Position numbers and translations under genes: made by a program. DNA of 64,000 nt from Streptomyces sp. SID14436 (GTDB lineage Bacteria > Actinomycetota > Actinomycetes > Streptomycetales > Streptomycetaceae): positions 26,617 to 90,616 of the forward strand of contig NZ_JAAGMD010000725.1 of assembly GCF_010548465.1 (NCBI RefSeq), written 5' to 3'. Shown here piece after piece: positions 52,950 through 61,451 of this stretch. Each line of letters opens with the position of its first letter. Position 1 is the stretch's first letter. The notes under the pieces are model-generated. The model was not told the origin of the DNA. It ran no database searches and saw only the letters and a list, made by a program, of their open reading frames with translations.

Positions 52950-52952
52950 TAG
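51918..52952 (+). CDS. IS630-family transposase
   Basis: A 344-residue transposase. The N-terminal helix-turn-helix (LSADEIGTLLDCHPATVRRW) recognises the ends. The DDE triad is Asp in AEDETHL, Asp in CDNDSIH and Glu in SPHDNPVERIWAV. Length is normal and no frame is broken, so it is probably active. Its stop TAG (52950-52952) uses the right-hand TA of the target duplication plus the next host base, so the stop is completed by the insertion site. Confidence 0.93.
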   Translation: MRPASVFANPPAPAYAHLYHLLHHQWREAARAVMVLLSAAGLSADEIGTLLDCHPATVRRWIHRYNTDGLPGLADRPRPGRPRLGGPRLGQRIRRLLIRPGPWTVPRIRHRLGRPRMSPHTLYRRVREQAAWHRPRLTARGDPDRPRVLAALRRQLRALPAGSVVLAEDETHLHLLPHIRASWIPRGTRQQVATPGKNRQTTVFGALEAATGAWHYTLGRRTAAEFTAFLHALLTVYPTAPVVAVVCDNDSIHHARAVTDWLADHPRLHLLFGARYSPHDNPVERIWAVLKAHLANTAVTWPGRLRQVHAFFRHRSPAQMLTTAAPWTSPWLPKNYAQNFRQAA

Positions 52953-52977
52953 CGCTCGGGAGGAGCGGGCCTGGCGC

Positions 52978-55900
52978 TCACTGGTCGCCGTCCAGTACCG
53001 CGTTGATCTCGTCGTCGGAGAGATTCTCGATCTCGTGGAGCAGGTCCTCCAGCGTTTCCGTGTCATTGTTCTCGGTCTGTTGCATGTCGACGACGGCGCT
53101 GCCGTGGATCTTGGAGGCAATGCCAGCCACGGTCGGCTCGTCGAAGAATGCGCGCAGTGTCAACTCGACGGCGTAGCGCTCACGAATACGTGCCGCAAGT
53201 TGGGCGGCGAGGGCGGAGTAGCCGCCGAGTTCGAAGAAATCATCGTCTGGAGCGACTTCGTCGAGCCCGAAGGCCAGGGCGAACATTCCGCACAACTGCC
53301 GGGTGAGCTCCTGGAGCGTCGGGACCGATGCGGGCTCTGACCGCCCCAACCGCGAAAGTCGCTGGTCCGGTTGGGCAGCAGCTGCGTGAAGCAGCTCGGT
53401 GAAATCGTCAATAAGTTCCTGGATGGTCGTTGCGTCGAAGCGGTCCCTGTCGTAGTCGACACTGACGTACAGGTCGGTCCCCTTCTCCTCAACGAGCCAC
53501 ACGAGGTCGAACTTCGCGCGACCGCTGGGCAGTTCGTGCCCCGGCTCCACCTCCAACTCTGCGAACCGGGCGTCGCTTCCTGGACCACGGTCCACCGAGA
53601 ACGTCGCCCTGACCTGCGGGGCACTCTGACGTCCGAGGTGTTCCACCAGAACATCTAGGGGAAGCTCCTGGTGGTTGTAGGCGTTCACGCAAACGGTTCG
53701 GACCCGGTCGAGCAGTTCGCGGAATGACGGATCCCCCGAGAGGTCGCAACGCAGCACCAGCGTGTTGACGAAGTAGCCGATGAGATGTTCGTGGTGAGGC
53801 AGAGGCCGATGAGACACCGGAGTTCCGACCGACATGTCGTCCTGGCCGCAGCGGCGGTGCAAGACGATCAGGAAAATGGTGAACAGCGCCATGAACCGTG
53901 TCACCGAGGCGTCTGGAGCCAGTTGGTCGATCCGGTCACGCGCTGCGGTCGGCAGCATCGTCCTGGTGGTGTCGGCGGGCCGGTCGGCATGCGCCGTTCC
54001 CTCACGGTCCTGCGGTAGCACTAAGGGCGGTGAGTCGGCAAGTTTGGGACGCCAGAAGTCCAGCAGTTGTTCCAGTTCGCGACCTCGCAGGTGCTCGCCC
54101 TGCCACATCGCGAAGTCCGCGTACTGCAGGGGCAGGTCAGGCATTGCGGGTTCGTCACCGCGGACGATTGAGTTGTAGTTGGCGCTGAGGTCCTCAAGGA
54201 AGACCTCAGCGGACGCGCCGTCGAACACGAGGTGGTGGGCATTGACAACTAGCAGGTGGTCGTCCTCTGTCAGGCGCAGCAGCCGCACGCGCATCACCTG
54301 AGTGCGCACGTCAATCCAGCTGGCAGCCTCGGTGCCAGCCGCGGCGAAGGCCGCAGCTTCCCTGTCCTTGGCCGGCAACTCGGTCAAGTCAACGATCTCC
54401 CAGCCGACGTCACCATCCGGCTCCACCACCTGGATTGGCGTCCCGTCGACCGTCAGGAATCGGGACCTGAGGATGTCGTGACGCCGCACTACCGCGTTGA
54501 GTGCCGACCGGAACGCCACCATGTCGAGACGTCCATGGAAGCGACACCACCAGGGTGCGTTGTAGACGGGGCTCTCATCTAAAAGCTCGTTCATGAACCA
54601 CAGTCCGCGCTGCGCTGCTGACAGAGGGGAAGCACCGGGCAGACCGGTTCGCTTGTGCAGCGCCCTGGACATCAACTCACGCCTGCGCCGGGTGGTGGCC
54701 TCTGCTTGCTCGGGCTGCCGGCCGGGGGCTGGCTGGTCGTCGACGAGCGTACGGACGATCGAGGCCACCTCGCGCACGGTCCGGTTGTCGAAAACTGCCC
54801 TGTGCGGCAGTTCGACCTCCAGCATGCGCCGGGTGCGGGAGATCACGCGGGCGACCTTCAGCGAATCGCCGCCGAGGTCGAAGAAGTCGTCGGTGACACT
54901 GATCTGCGGGACGCCGAGAACCGCACTCCAGATGTCCGCCACGGCCTGCTCGACGGGATCGGCTGGCACCACACGGCCCTTCGCCGTTGGCGGAAGCGGT
55001 TGCCGGGACAGAGCCGTGCGGTCGACTTTCCCGTTGAGGGTAAGTGGCAACTCGTCGACTGCTGCCCAAGAACCAGGCACCGTGAACTCCGGCAGCAGTG
55101 CCATGACATGGTTCCGGATCCCTATGAGGTCCAAGTCGTCGGGCCCGTCGGCACGGGCGACGACATAGGCTGTCAGGCGGCTGCCGCCGGATCCGTCCTG
55201 CAGGGCGACCACGCAGGCCTGGCTCACATCCGGGTGCCGCTCGATGACTGCTTCGACCTCAGCGGGCTCGATCCGGTAGCCGTTGACCTTCAGCTGATCG
55301 TCTGCTCGCCCCAAGAACTCCAGATTTCCGTCGGCCCGCAGGCGGGCCACGTCACCCGTGCGGTACATCCGCGCCCCGGCCTCGCCATAGGGGTCGGGCA
55401 GGAAGCGCTCGGCAGTCATCGCTGGCCGGCCTAGGTAGCCACGCGCTACCGGCAGTCCGCCTACGTACAGCTCACCCGGCGCGCCGTCGGCGACCATCCG
55501 CATCTGCTCGTCAAGCAGGTACACCTGGGTAGCCGGAATGACTCTGCCGATGGGCAGTGTCCAGTCTCCGTCGGCTCCAGGCGTGTAGTCGTCCGTGTGC
55601 AGGTACGTGGCCGTCGCTGTGGCCTCAGTCGGGCCATAGACGTGCACCAAGGGCATGCCAAGTGTCACCCACTGCTGCACGGCCCCCGGCCGTGCAGCCT
55701 CTCCGCCCATCAGCACGAAGCGCACACAGTCAGGAAATCGGTCGCCGTCCGCGGCCATGTCCTCGACCACGCCGTGCCACAGCGCGGTGGTGATCCCGAA
55801 ACCTGTCACCTGACGTCGTTGCAGTACCTCAAGCAGCGTTCGGGTCGACGTCAGCACACGCCGGCGCCCGGCCAGGAGCACAGTCGCCCCGGTCAGCAAC

Positions 55901-56550
55901 GACGGATACACCTCCTCCAGGAACGCCGAGAAGCTGATGGCCGCCATCTGAAGGAATCGGTCGCCATACCGCAACGAGAACCGGTCAGCCGCGCATCTGG
56001 CCAGGTGCACCAATCCGCGGTGCGTGATGACCACGCCTTTCGGGTCACCTGTCGAGCCGGATGTGTAGATCACACAGGCAGCGCTGTTCGGGTGCACCTG
56101 GACAGCGGGCAGGGGCGCGTACTCCCCCGGGCCGTCGGCGTCGAGCAGCACTGTGACGGGCCCGTCCGGCAGGCGCTGGGCGAAGCGGGACTCTGACACC
56201 ACCGCGACCGCCGCGGAATCAGCCACGAGGTAGCGCAGACGCTCGTCGGGATAGTCGGGGTTTATCGGCACGAATGCCGCTCCCGCTTTGAGGATGGCCA
56301 GTTGGGCGACGATCAGTCCGAGCGAGGGTTCGATGCAGACGGCGACGCGGTCCTCCGCCGCGACGCCCGCCCTGCGCAGCTCTGTAGCCAGGATGTCAGA
56401 CGACCGGTCCAGCTCACCGTAGGTGAGCACCGTCTCGTCGCACTCGATCGCGGGAGCGTCAGGTGTCTGCCGGGCTCGTTCACTAAACTGCAAATGCACC
56501 TGGTCTGTCTCCCGGCTGCTCACCAGGTCGCTGGCCTTGCGAAGTACCAT
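52978..56550 (-). CDS. NRPS A-PCP-C-PCP with non-standard A pocket
   Basis: A 1190-residue synthetase. I start at ATG 56550 because GAGGGG precedes it; in-frame codons upstream to 56628 look unconserved. The A domain (about 20-520) has YTSGSTGDPKG, YGPTEAT, YRTGD and NGKVD, but where Asp235 should be the motif reads SFSAFLEE, so Ser replaces Asp. Such loss suggests an acid without a free alpha-amino group. PCP1 (FFDLGGDSL), a C domain with intact HHLVFDG and PCP2 (FFELGGYSA) follow. No A domain serves PCP2, so it must be charged in trans. TTA codons occur at 54022-54024 and 54580-54582. As a protein starting with A, it probably begins the peptide. Confidence 0.9.
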   Translation of the reverse strand: MVLRKASDLVSSRETDQVHLQFSERARQTPDAPAIECDETVLTYGELDRSSDILATELRRAGVAAEDRVAVCIEPSLGLIVAQLAILKAGAAFVPINPDYPDERLRYLVADSAAVAVVSESRFAQRLPDGPVTVLLDADGPGEYAPLPAVQVHPNSAACVIYTSGSTGDPKGVVITHRGLVHLARCAADRFSLRYGDRFLQMAAISFSAFLEEVYPSLLTGATVLLAGRRRVLTSTRTLLEVLQRRQVTGFGITTALWHGVVEDMAADGDRFPDCVRFVLMGGEAARPGAVQQWVTLGMPLVHVYGPTEATATATYLHTDDYTPGADGDWTLPIGRVIPATQVYLLDEQMRMVADGAPGELYVGGLPVARGYLGRPAMTAERFLPDPYGEAGARMYRTGDVARLRADGNLEFLGRADDQLKVNGYRIEPAEVEAVIERHPDVSQACVVALQDGSGGSRLTAYVVARADGPDDLDLIGIRNHVMALLPEFTVPGSWAAVDELPLTLNGKVDRTALSRQPLPPTAKGRVVPADPVEQAVADIWSAVLGVPQISVTDDFFDLGGDSLKVARVISRTRRMLEVELPHRAVFDNRTVREVASIVRTLVDDQPAPGRQPEQAEATTRRRRELMSRALHKRTGLPGASPLSAAQRGLWFMNELLDESPVYNAPWWCRFHGRLDMVAFRSALNAVVRRHDILRSRFLTVDGTPIQVVEPDGDVGWEIVDLTELPAKDREAAAFAAAGTEAASWIDVRTQVMRVRLLRLTEDDHLLVVNAHHLVFDGASAEVFLEDLSANYNSIVRGDEPAMPDLPLQYADFAMWQGEHLRGRELEQLLDFWRPKLADSPPLVLPQDREGTAHADRPADTTRTMLPTAARDRIDQLAPDASVTRFMALFTIFLIVLHRRCGQDDMSVGTPVSHRPLPHHEHLIGYFVNTLVLRCDLSGDPSFRELLDRVRTVCVNAYNHQELPLDVLVEHLGRQSAPQVRATFSVDRGPGSDARFAELEVEPGHELPSGRAKFDLVWLVEEKGTDLYVSVDYDRDRFDATTIQELIDDFTELLHAAAAQPDQRLSRLGRSEPASVPTLQELTRQLCGMFALAFGLDEVAPDDDFFELGGYSALAAQLAARIRERYAVELTLRAFFDEPTVAGIASKIHGSAVVDMQQTENNDTETLEDLLHEIENLSDDEINAVLDGDQ

Positions 56551-56628
56551 CGTGACTCGCCCCCTCGTGCGCGAACCCGGCACCACCGATGACGCATCCG
56601 GCCTGACGGTAGGGCGACATTCGTCCAC

Positions 56629-57231
56629 GTCGAATCAGCAGCAACGATGATCGGCACGTCAACGCTCTGTTGACTGCTGCATCGCCCAGGCGCGTTCAGT
56701 TCCTGACCGAGCGGCTGGCCCTGGCCCTGGTCGTCCACCTGGATGCTGCCATGAGGATCTCTCCGTCCGCCGCGCTGGCGGCCGCGTTGAGTGCCGCACC
56801 TCAGCTCCCGCCTACCGACCCACCGGATCGTCGCGCTCACCGGCGACCGGCAGCGGCGCCGCCCCGGCGAGGTGCCCGCCCACGAACCGCACGATCACGA
56901 GCCGGGGGACTGATATCCGGCCCGGATCCGTCATGCGCCCCCCGCCGGCCACGTCCGGTCCGGCGGATCGTGGTGCTCGGATCCGGGCCGGCCCCTTCCC
57001 GATCACTGCTGGCGGCGATTGCACTCCGCGCTCAGGTACTTGAGCCGACGACGGACCTTCTCGCCCACCCGTGCTGCCTCGGGGACGGGGACACCAGCTC
57101 AGCGCGCGGCCTGAAACGCCATCCGCTTTCCGAACGTGATCGTTTAGTGCGGGCGGGTGGGTATGAATTCCGGTCGGCAGCGGGAGAGATGGGCGTGGTT
57201 GGTCCGCTCGTCCGGCTCGTGGAGGTGGCCG
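56629..57231. other. Non-coding stretch with a long inverted repeat
   Basis: No gene with a convincing start or domain lies here. A perfect 14-base inverted repeat stands at 56917-56930 and 56978-56991 with a 47-base spacer. This region is the right edge of the peptide cluster and the start of insertion-sequence debris. Confidence 0.4.
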
Positions 57232-57605
57232 GTGGCGTCGGTGCTCGGTTTGCTGGAGGCTCGGGAGAAGAAGGTCCGGGAAGAGATCGCGCGGTTGCGG
57301 GAGGAGGCGGAGCGAGTGCAGGCCGCACTCGGCGAGGCGGAACGCGTGCCGCAGCGGCTGGTGGATGCCCGCGTGACGGTGGCCGAGGTGCTGGCACTGG
57401 ACTACCAGCGGATCGTGTCGGTGCTGGAGTCGGAAGCGGGCCGAAAGAGCATGCGCTGCCAGCAGCTGGCCAGGGCCCTGGGCTTCGGGTGGTCCCGGCG
57501 AAGGTCGAGGGGGTGCGGTCGAAGGCGAAATGCCTGGCGGAGCGGGGGTGGGCCCGGCAGGTGCGGCCGGGGGTGTTCACCGCGCTCGCTGCACCGGCCG
57601 GCTGA
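57232..57605 (+). pseudogene. Decayed coiled-coil protein of a mobile region
   Basis: From GTG 57232 the frame encodes VASVLGLLEAREKKVREE and a long charged coiled coil (about 60 residues, including LVDARVTVAEVLALDYQR). About 57490 similarity switches to another frame that gives VVPAKVEGVRSKAKCLAERG and VRPGVFTALAAPAG. The parts look like one original protein of a kind often found near Streptomyces insertion sequences. A frameshift plus an internal deletion break it. Confidence 0.6.
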
Positions 57606-58287
57606 AGGCGCCGGGGCGGCGCCCGGCGAGGCGGCCGCTCATGGGCATGGTCATCGACCACCGCACCATGGCCTTGGGCATGGCGGGCAGGGTCTCGTAG
57701 TTGTGCACCAGGCGGCGCGAGCGCATCAGCCGGCTGAGCGTTCTTTCCACCACCCACCTGCGCGGCAGCACCACGAAGCCCGTGGCGTCGTCGGTGCGTC
57801 TGACGATCTGAAGGGTGAGCTGGAGGTTCTCGGCCGCCCAGTCGACCAGCCGCCCGGCATGGCCGCCGTCCGCCCACACCAGGCGGATGGAGAAGTGCAC
57901 CTTGCGCAGTTGCTCGAGCAGCGGGACGGCGGCGTCGCGGTCCTGCACGCTCGCCGCGGTCGCCGCGACGGCCAGGACCAGGCCGAGGCAGCCCACCACC
58001 AGGTGCCGCTTGCGGCCGCCCACCTTCTTGCCGCCGTCCCAGCCGGACGTGGAGCGCGGGATGTTCGCCGCTGCCCGCAGTGACTGCGAGTCCACGATCG
58101 CGGCCGTCGGATCCACGGTGCGGCCCTCCTTGGCCCGCACGCGGTCGCGCAGCCGGTCGTGGAGCTCGGCCAGCAGACGCAGCAGGTCGTGTGCTTCCTC
58201 CAAGGTCAGCAGCGCCAGCCGCTGCGCCGGGCCGTCTATGGGGGCGTACTCGATCTCGTCCAGGTCGAGGTACTCGTCTTCATCCAT
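57577..58287 (-). pseudogene. N-terminally truncated IS5-family transposase
   Basis: A 236-residue frame whose C-terminal two thirds are the DDE half of an IS5-family transposase: AIVDSQSLRAAA (first Asp), KVGGRKRHLVV, LVWADGGHAG (second Asp) and RRWVVERTLSRL (Glu). The N-terminal domain is missing and replaced by a short acidic leader. No intact ends were seen, so it is a relic. Confidence 0.75.
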
Positions 58288-58588
58288 GATCGGCGCAACG
58301 CCCCCTGGGACACCATGGTCACGTACGGGTTCTTGGGCGGCCCCGGCCCAGGGCGCGGAGCACGAGGGCCGCCCGGCCCTTTACGTCCTGTCAGCGCTCA
58401 GGGCAGTTCGACGGTAGGCCTCGCGCCCCGGTGACGCCTACTCGCCGAGTCCGGCCGGGTGACCGCCAAACACGCCGTGTCGATCTTGCAGGACGGTCGG
58501 TTCTCTGCGGTACGACCATTGCCCTCACACGGGTGATACCTCTGACCATCAGGCGTGTCGGGCCTGCCTGGACCGCTATCAACGGCAC
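58288..58588. other. Non-coding stretch before the nuclease gene
   Basis: About 300 bases between a dead transposase and the secreted nuclease gene. It must contain the nuclease promoter, but I cannot place one with confidence. Confidence 0.35.
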
Positions 58589-59251
58589 ATGGTCACCACC
58601 GTGTCGCGCAGTCTTGCTGCCGCCGTGCTCGCCGTCCTGCTCCTCGCTCTCTCCCCCGCCTCCGCGTACGCCGTGGAGACCCTGCCGCTGGCCGAGGCCG
58701 TCACCCGCCTGCCCCTGGAAACGGAGTCCCGCGATGGCTACAGCCGGGACAGCTTCCGCCACTGGAACGCCGGGCTCGATCCGGCCGACGGCTGCAACAC
58801 CCGCGCCGAAGTCCTCATCGCCGAGGCCGTCGAGACTCCCGCTGTGGGCGCAGGCTGCCGCCTGACCGGCGGGCGCTGGTTCTCCTACTACGACGCCACC
58901 TGGGTGACCTCTGCCTCGGGTCTGGACATCGACCACATGGTTCCCCTTGCCGAGGCATGGGATTCAGGCGCTTCCGCGTGGAGTGCCGGGCGCCGCGAGG
59001 CCTATGCCAATGACCAGGGCTCTCCCCAGGCGCTGGTCGCGGTCACCGCCCGCTCTAACCGGTCGAAGGCCGACCAGGACCCCGCCCAGTGGCTGCCGCC
59101 CGCCACCGACGTGCACTGCCGCTACGCCGCCGAATGGGTCGCCACCAAACTCCGCTGGACCCTCACCATCGACGGCACCGAACTGGCCGCCCTCAACGAT
59201 CTGGCCGCCGCCTGCCCCGACCAGACCGTGACCTACGAGCCGGCCTCCTAG
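58589..59251 (+). CDS. Secreted HNH-type nuclease (DUF1524-like)
   Basis: A 220-residue protein with a clear signal peptide (hydrophobic core LAAAVLAVLLLAL, likely cut after ASAYA near residue 28). The mature part has DIDHMVPLAEAWDSGA and NRSKADQDPAQWLPP, the His-Asn motif of the GmrSD C-terminal/DUF1524 HNH nucleases. It probably acts outside the cell on DNA. It has its own promoter and a strong downstream hairpin, and is independent of the peptide cluster. The ATG 58589 is chosen because it gives a good signal peptide; a nearby downstream start is possible. Confidence 0.88.
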   Translation: MVTTVSRSLAAAVLAVLLLALSPASAYAVETLPLAEAVTRLPLETESRDGYSRDSFRHWNAGLDPADGCNTRAEVLIAEAVETPAVGAGCRLTGGRWFSYYDATWVTSASGLDIDHMVPLAEAWDSGASAWSAGRREAYANDQGSPQALVAVTARSNRSKADQDPAQWLPPATDVHCRYAAEWVATKLRWTLTIDGTELAALNDLAAACPDQTVTYEPAS

Positions 59252-59280
59252 ACCTCGACGAGCCAGGCCGTCTCAGCAGT

Positions 59281-59314
59281 CAGCCCCGCCCGGTTAGATG
59301 GCCGGGCGGGGCTG
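59281..59314. terminator. Strong bidirectional hairpin terminator
   Basis: CAGCCCCGCCCGG at 59281-59293 pairs perfectly with CCGGGCGGGGCTG at 59302-59314 around an eight-base loop. It lies 29 bases after the nuclease stop and before the convergent helicase operon ends at 59446, so it can stop transcription from the plus strand and, in part, the minus strand. Confidence 0.75.
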
Positions 59315-59445
59315 CTCAGTATGTGTGGTCGTGAAGGGCGGTCGCCTACGCGGCGAAAGGCTCTGCAGGGCTTCAGCCGAACGATCGTCCCTGCAGGCGA
59401 TAGGTGAGGCCCGGGGACACTGTCCCCTCCACCACCACGTTCCTT

Positions 59446-60975
59446 TCAACCGTGTGCGCCCGATGGATGTTCCCGGGCAGGAGTCTCGTTTTGTGAGGGC
59501 GGTTTCGGCAGGTCGTGGTGGCCGTCGGGGTGGTCGTGGATCCAGGACAAGCCGCCCAGATCCAGGCGCTGGCGGGTACGGGTGACGGCCACGTAGGCCA
59601 GGCGGGCTTCGGCATCGTCGATGGGGGCGGGCGGCGCCGGAAGGTCCGTGCGATCGCCGAAGTGGTTGTCCTGGGATCGGGCGAAGTCGTCGGCGATCAG
59701 CACACGGGGCCATTCGCGCCCCTTGGCTTTGTGGGCGGTGGAGACGGTGACCTGGGCGTGTGGCTCGGGGACAAGCTGGTCGACGGCGGTGAGGATGGCG
59801 TCGGTGCCGTGGGTGTCGACGAGGTTGACCAGGGGCTGCAGGTCGCGTCCGGCCGGGTCGTGGGCGGCGTAGTCCTGCAGGTCTCCCCAGGAGGGGAAGA
59901 GGGTCAGTTCGGGGTGGTGGGTGCGGTGGCCTTCCTTGAGGTCGCGGGCGGCGAGGGCGAGGGCGCGCAGGCTGTCTCCTCCCCCGGCCAGGGCGACGGA
60001 GTATCCGGCGGCCATGAGGGCCATGACCTGGGCCATGGCGCCGGCGTTGGTGCGGCACAGCACAGCGTCCGGGCAGGGGACGGGGCCGAGTTCGGTGGGC
60101 ACGGTGGAGGTGCCGGTCAGGCGGATGGGGGCGTCGGCCAGGCGCAGCCAGCGGTTGGCCTCCGCGGCGAGGTCGGGACCGAAGCGGAAGGACTGGGACA
60201 GGGCCAGTCGGGTGCCGTCGAAGCCGGTCATGACGTCTTTGGCGCCGCGCCAGTGGTAGATGGCCTGGGCGGAGTCGCCGACCATGACCAGTTGGGCGTG
60301 GTCGCGCTGGGCGAGGAAGATTTGTTCGACGACGGGGTTGGTGTCCTGGGCTTCGTCCAGCAGCAGGAAGTCCGCTTCGAGTTTCGGTTGGGTGAGGGCC
60401 CAGATCTTCAGGTAGTGGTCGTGGTCGAAGCGCACCGCGCCGTCGTCGGGGTGCTGCAGGTCGGCCCAGGCCTTGCGGGCGAAGGGCACGATGTGGGCGG
60501 CGAGCTGGGTGTGGAGGTCGCTGTCTTCCAGGTTGCGCAGGCGGGGGACGTGGTGGCGGGTGATCGTGGTGTCGGCGGTGTGGCAGAAGCGCATCACGGT
60601 GCGCAGGGTGGTGTTGGAGAGGGCCTTTTGGGTGACGTCGCGGTCGCCGATGCGGAGGGCTGTGGTGAGGCCGAGGGCCTGTCCGGTCTGCCAGGCGGGG
60701 CGGCGGGGTGCGTTCAGGCGGCGGGTGTAGCGGTGGCCGACGGCGGCGTAGGCCAGGGCGTGGGCGGTCTTGCACAGGACGTTCTTGGGGAAGCGGTGGC
60801 TGGCGTCCTGGGCGATGGCGCGGTTGTAGGCGAGGTAGCGGCCGCGGCGGGTGGTGGTGCGGGCGAGCAGGGTCAGGGTGGTGGTCTTGCCGGTGCCCGC
60901 GCCGGCCTGGACCGTCAGGTGGTCGCCGGTGGTGAAAGCGTCGGCTGCGGCGGTCTGCTCGTCGGTCGGGTTCAT
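59446..60975 (-). CDS. FBH1/UvrD-like DNA helicase
   Basis: A 509-residue SF1A helicase. Motifs: QAGAGTGKTTT (motif I), LLLDEAQDTNPV (II), GDSAQAIYHWRGA (III), LSQSFRFG (IV), VSTAHKAKGREW (V) and AYVAVTRTRQRL (VI). Compared with UvrD it is short and lacks most 2B-domain insertions; small UvrD-like helicases of this form resemble the helicase half of FBH1. It is the last gene of a three-gene operon and its start overlaps the stop of the small gene before it (60972-60975). Confidence 0.88.
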   Translation of the reverse strand: MNPTDEQTAAADAFTTGDHLTVQAGAGTGKTTTLTLLARTTTRRGRYLAYNRAIAQDASHRFPKNVLCKTAHALAYAAVGHRYTRRLNAPRRPAWQTGQALGLTTALRIGDRDVTQKALSNTTLRTVMRFCHTADTTITRHHVPRLRNLEDSDLHTQLAAHIVPFARKAWADLQHPDDGAVRFDHDHYLKIWALTQPKLEADFLLLDEAQDTNPVVEQIFLAQRDHAQLVMVGDSAQAIYHWRGAKDVMTGFDGTRLALSQSFRFGPDLAAEANRWLRLADAPIRLTGTSTVPTELGPVPCPDAVLCRTNAGAMAQVMALMAAGYSVALAGGGDSLRALALAARDLKEGHRTHHPELTLFPSWGDLQDYAAHDPAGRDLQPLVNLVDTHGTDAILTAVDQLVPEPHAQVTVSTAHKAKGREWPRVLIADDFARSQDNHFGDRTDLPAPPAPIDDAEARLAYVAVTRTRQRLDLGGLSWIHDHPDGHHDLPKPPSQNETPAREHPSGAHG

Positions 60976-61448
60976 GGCGTGGGTCCTTGGGGGGTTCGGG
61001 TGAGCGCGTGCCCCATCGCGGCCAAGAGGCGGGCGGGGGTGGTGTGGGCGAGAAGCCGGCGCAGTTCGTGTTCGAGGCGTTTCACTTCGTGATCGGTGTG
61101 CTCGGCGAGGGCCCGGTGGACGGCTCGTTCCAGGAGGCGCTCGGGTTTCTGTCCCGTCCGGAGGGCCGTCGTCCGAAGGGCTGCGTGGGCGGCGGGCGGG
61201 AGGGCGAGGTTGAGCAGCACCTGTCCGCTCGCGTCCGGGTAGTGGGTGGTGATCACGTCGAGGGGGAGCCGGTCTTTGAGCCGTCGGCGCAGTCGGTGGG
61301 CGGCCCGGTCGGGGGTCTTGGCGGGTACGAGTGCCATCAGGCGGGTGGTGTCGCAGTTGGCGGCGAGCGGCATCCTGCGGCAGGCCGCGTCAAGTTCGGC
61401 CGGGTTCAGGGGGCGGGTGAGGGTGATTTCCAGGGCGCGGTGCGGCAT
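60972..61448 (-). CDS. Helical protein of unknown function, helicase partner
   Basis: A 158-residue Leu/Arg/Ala-rich helical protein without recognised domain. It is coupled to the helicase gene by an ATGA overlap and starts three bases after the stop of the DUF6083-like gene. It may be a helicase cofactor; nothing catalytic is visible. Confidence 0.65.
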   Translation of the reverse strand: MPHRALEITLTRPLNPAELDAACRRMPLAANCDTTRLMALVPAKTPDRAAHRLRRRLKDRLPLDVITTHYPDASGQVLLNLALPPAAHAALRTTALRTGQKPERLLERAVHRALAEHTDHEVKRLEHELRRLLAHTTPARLLAAMGHALTRTPQGPTP

Positions 61449-61451
61449 CCT

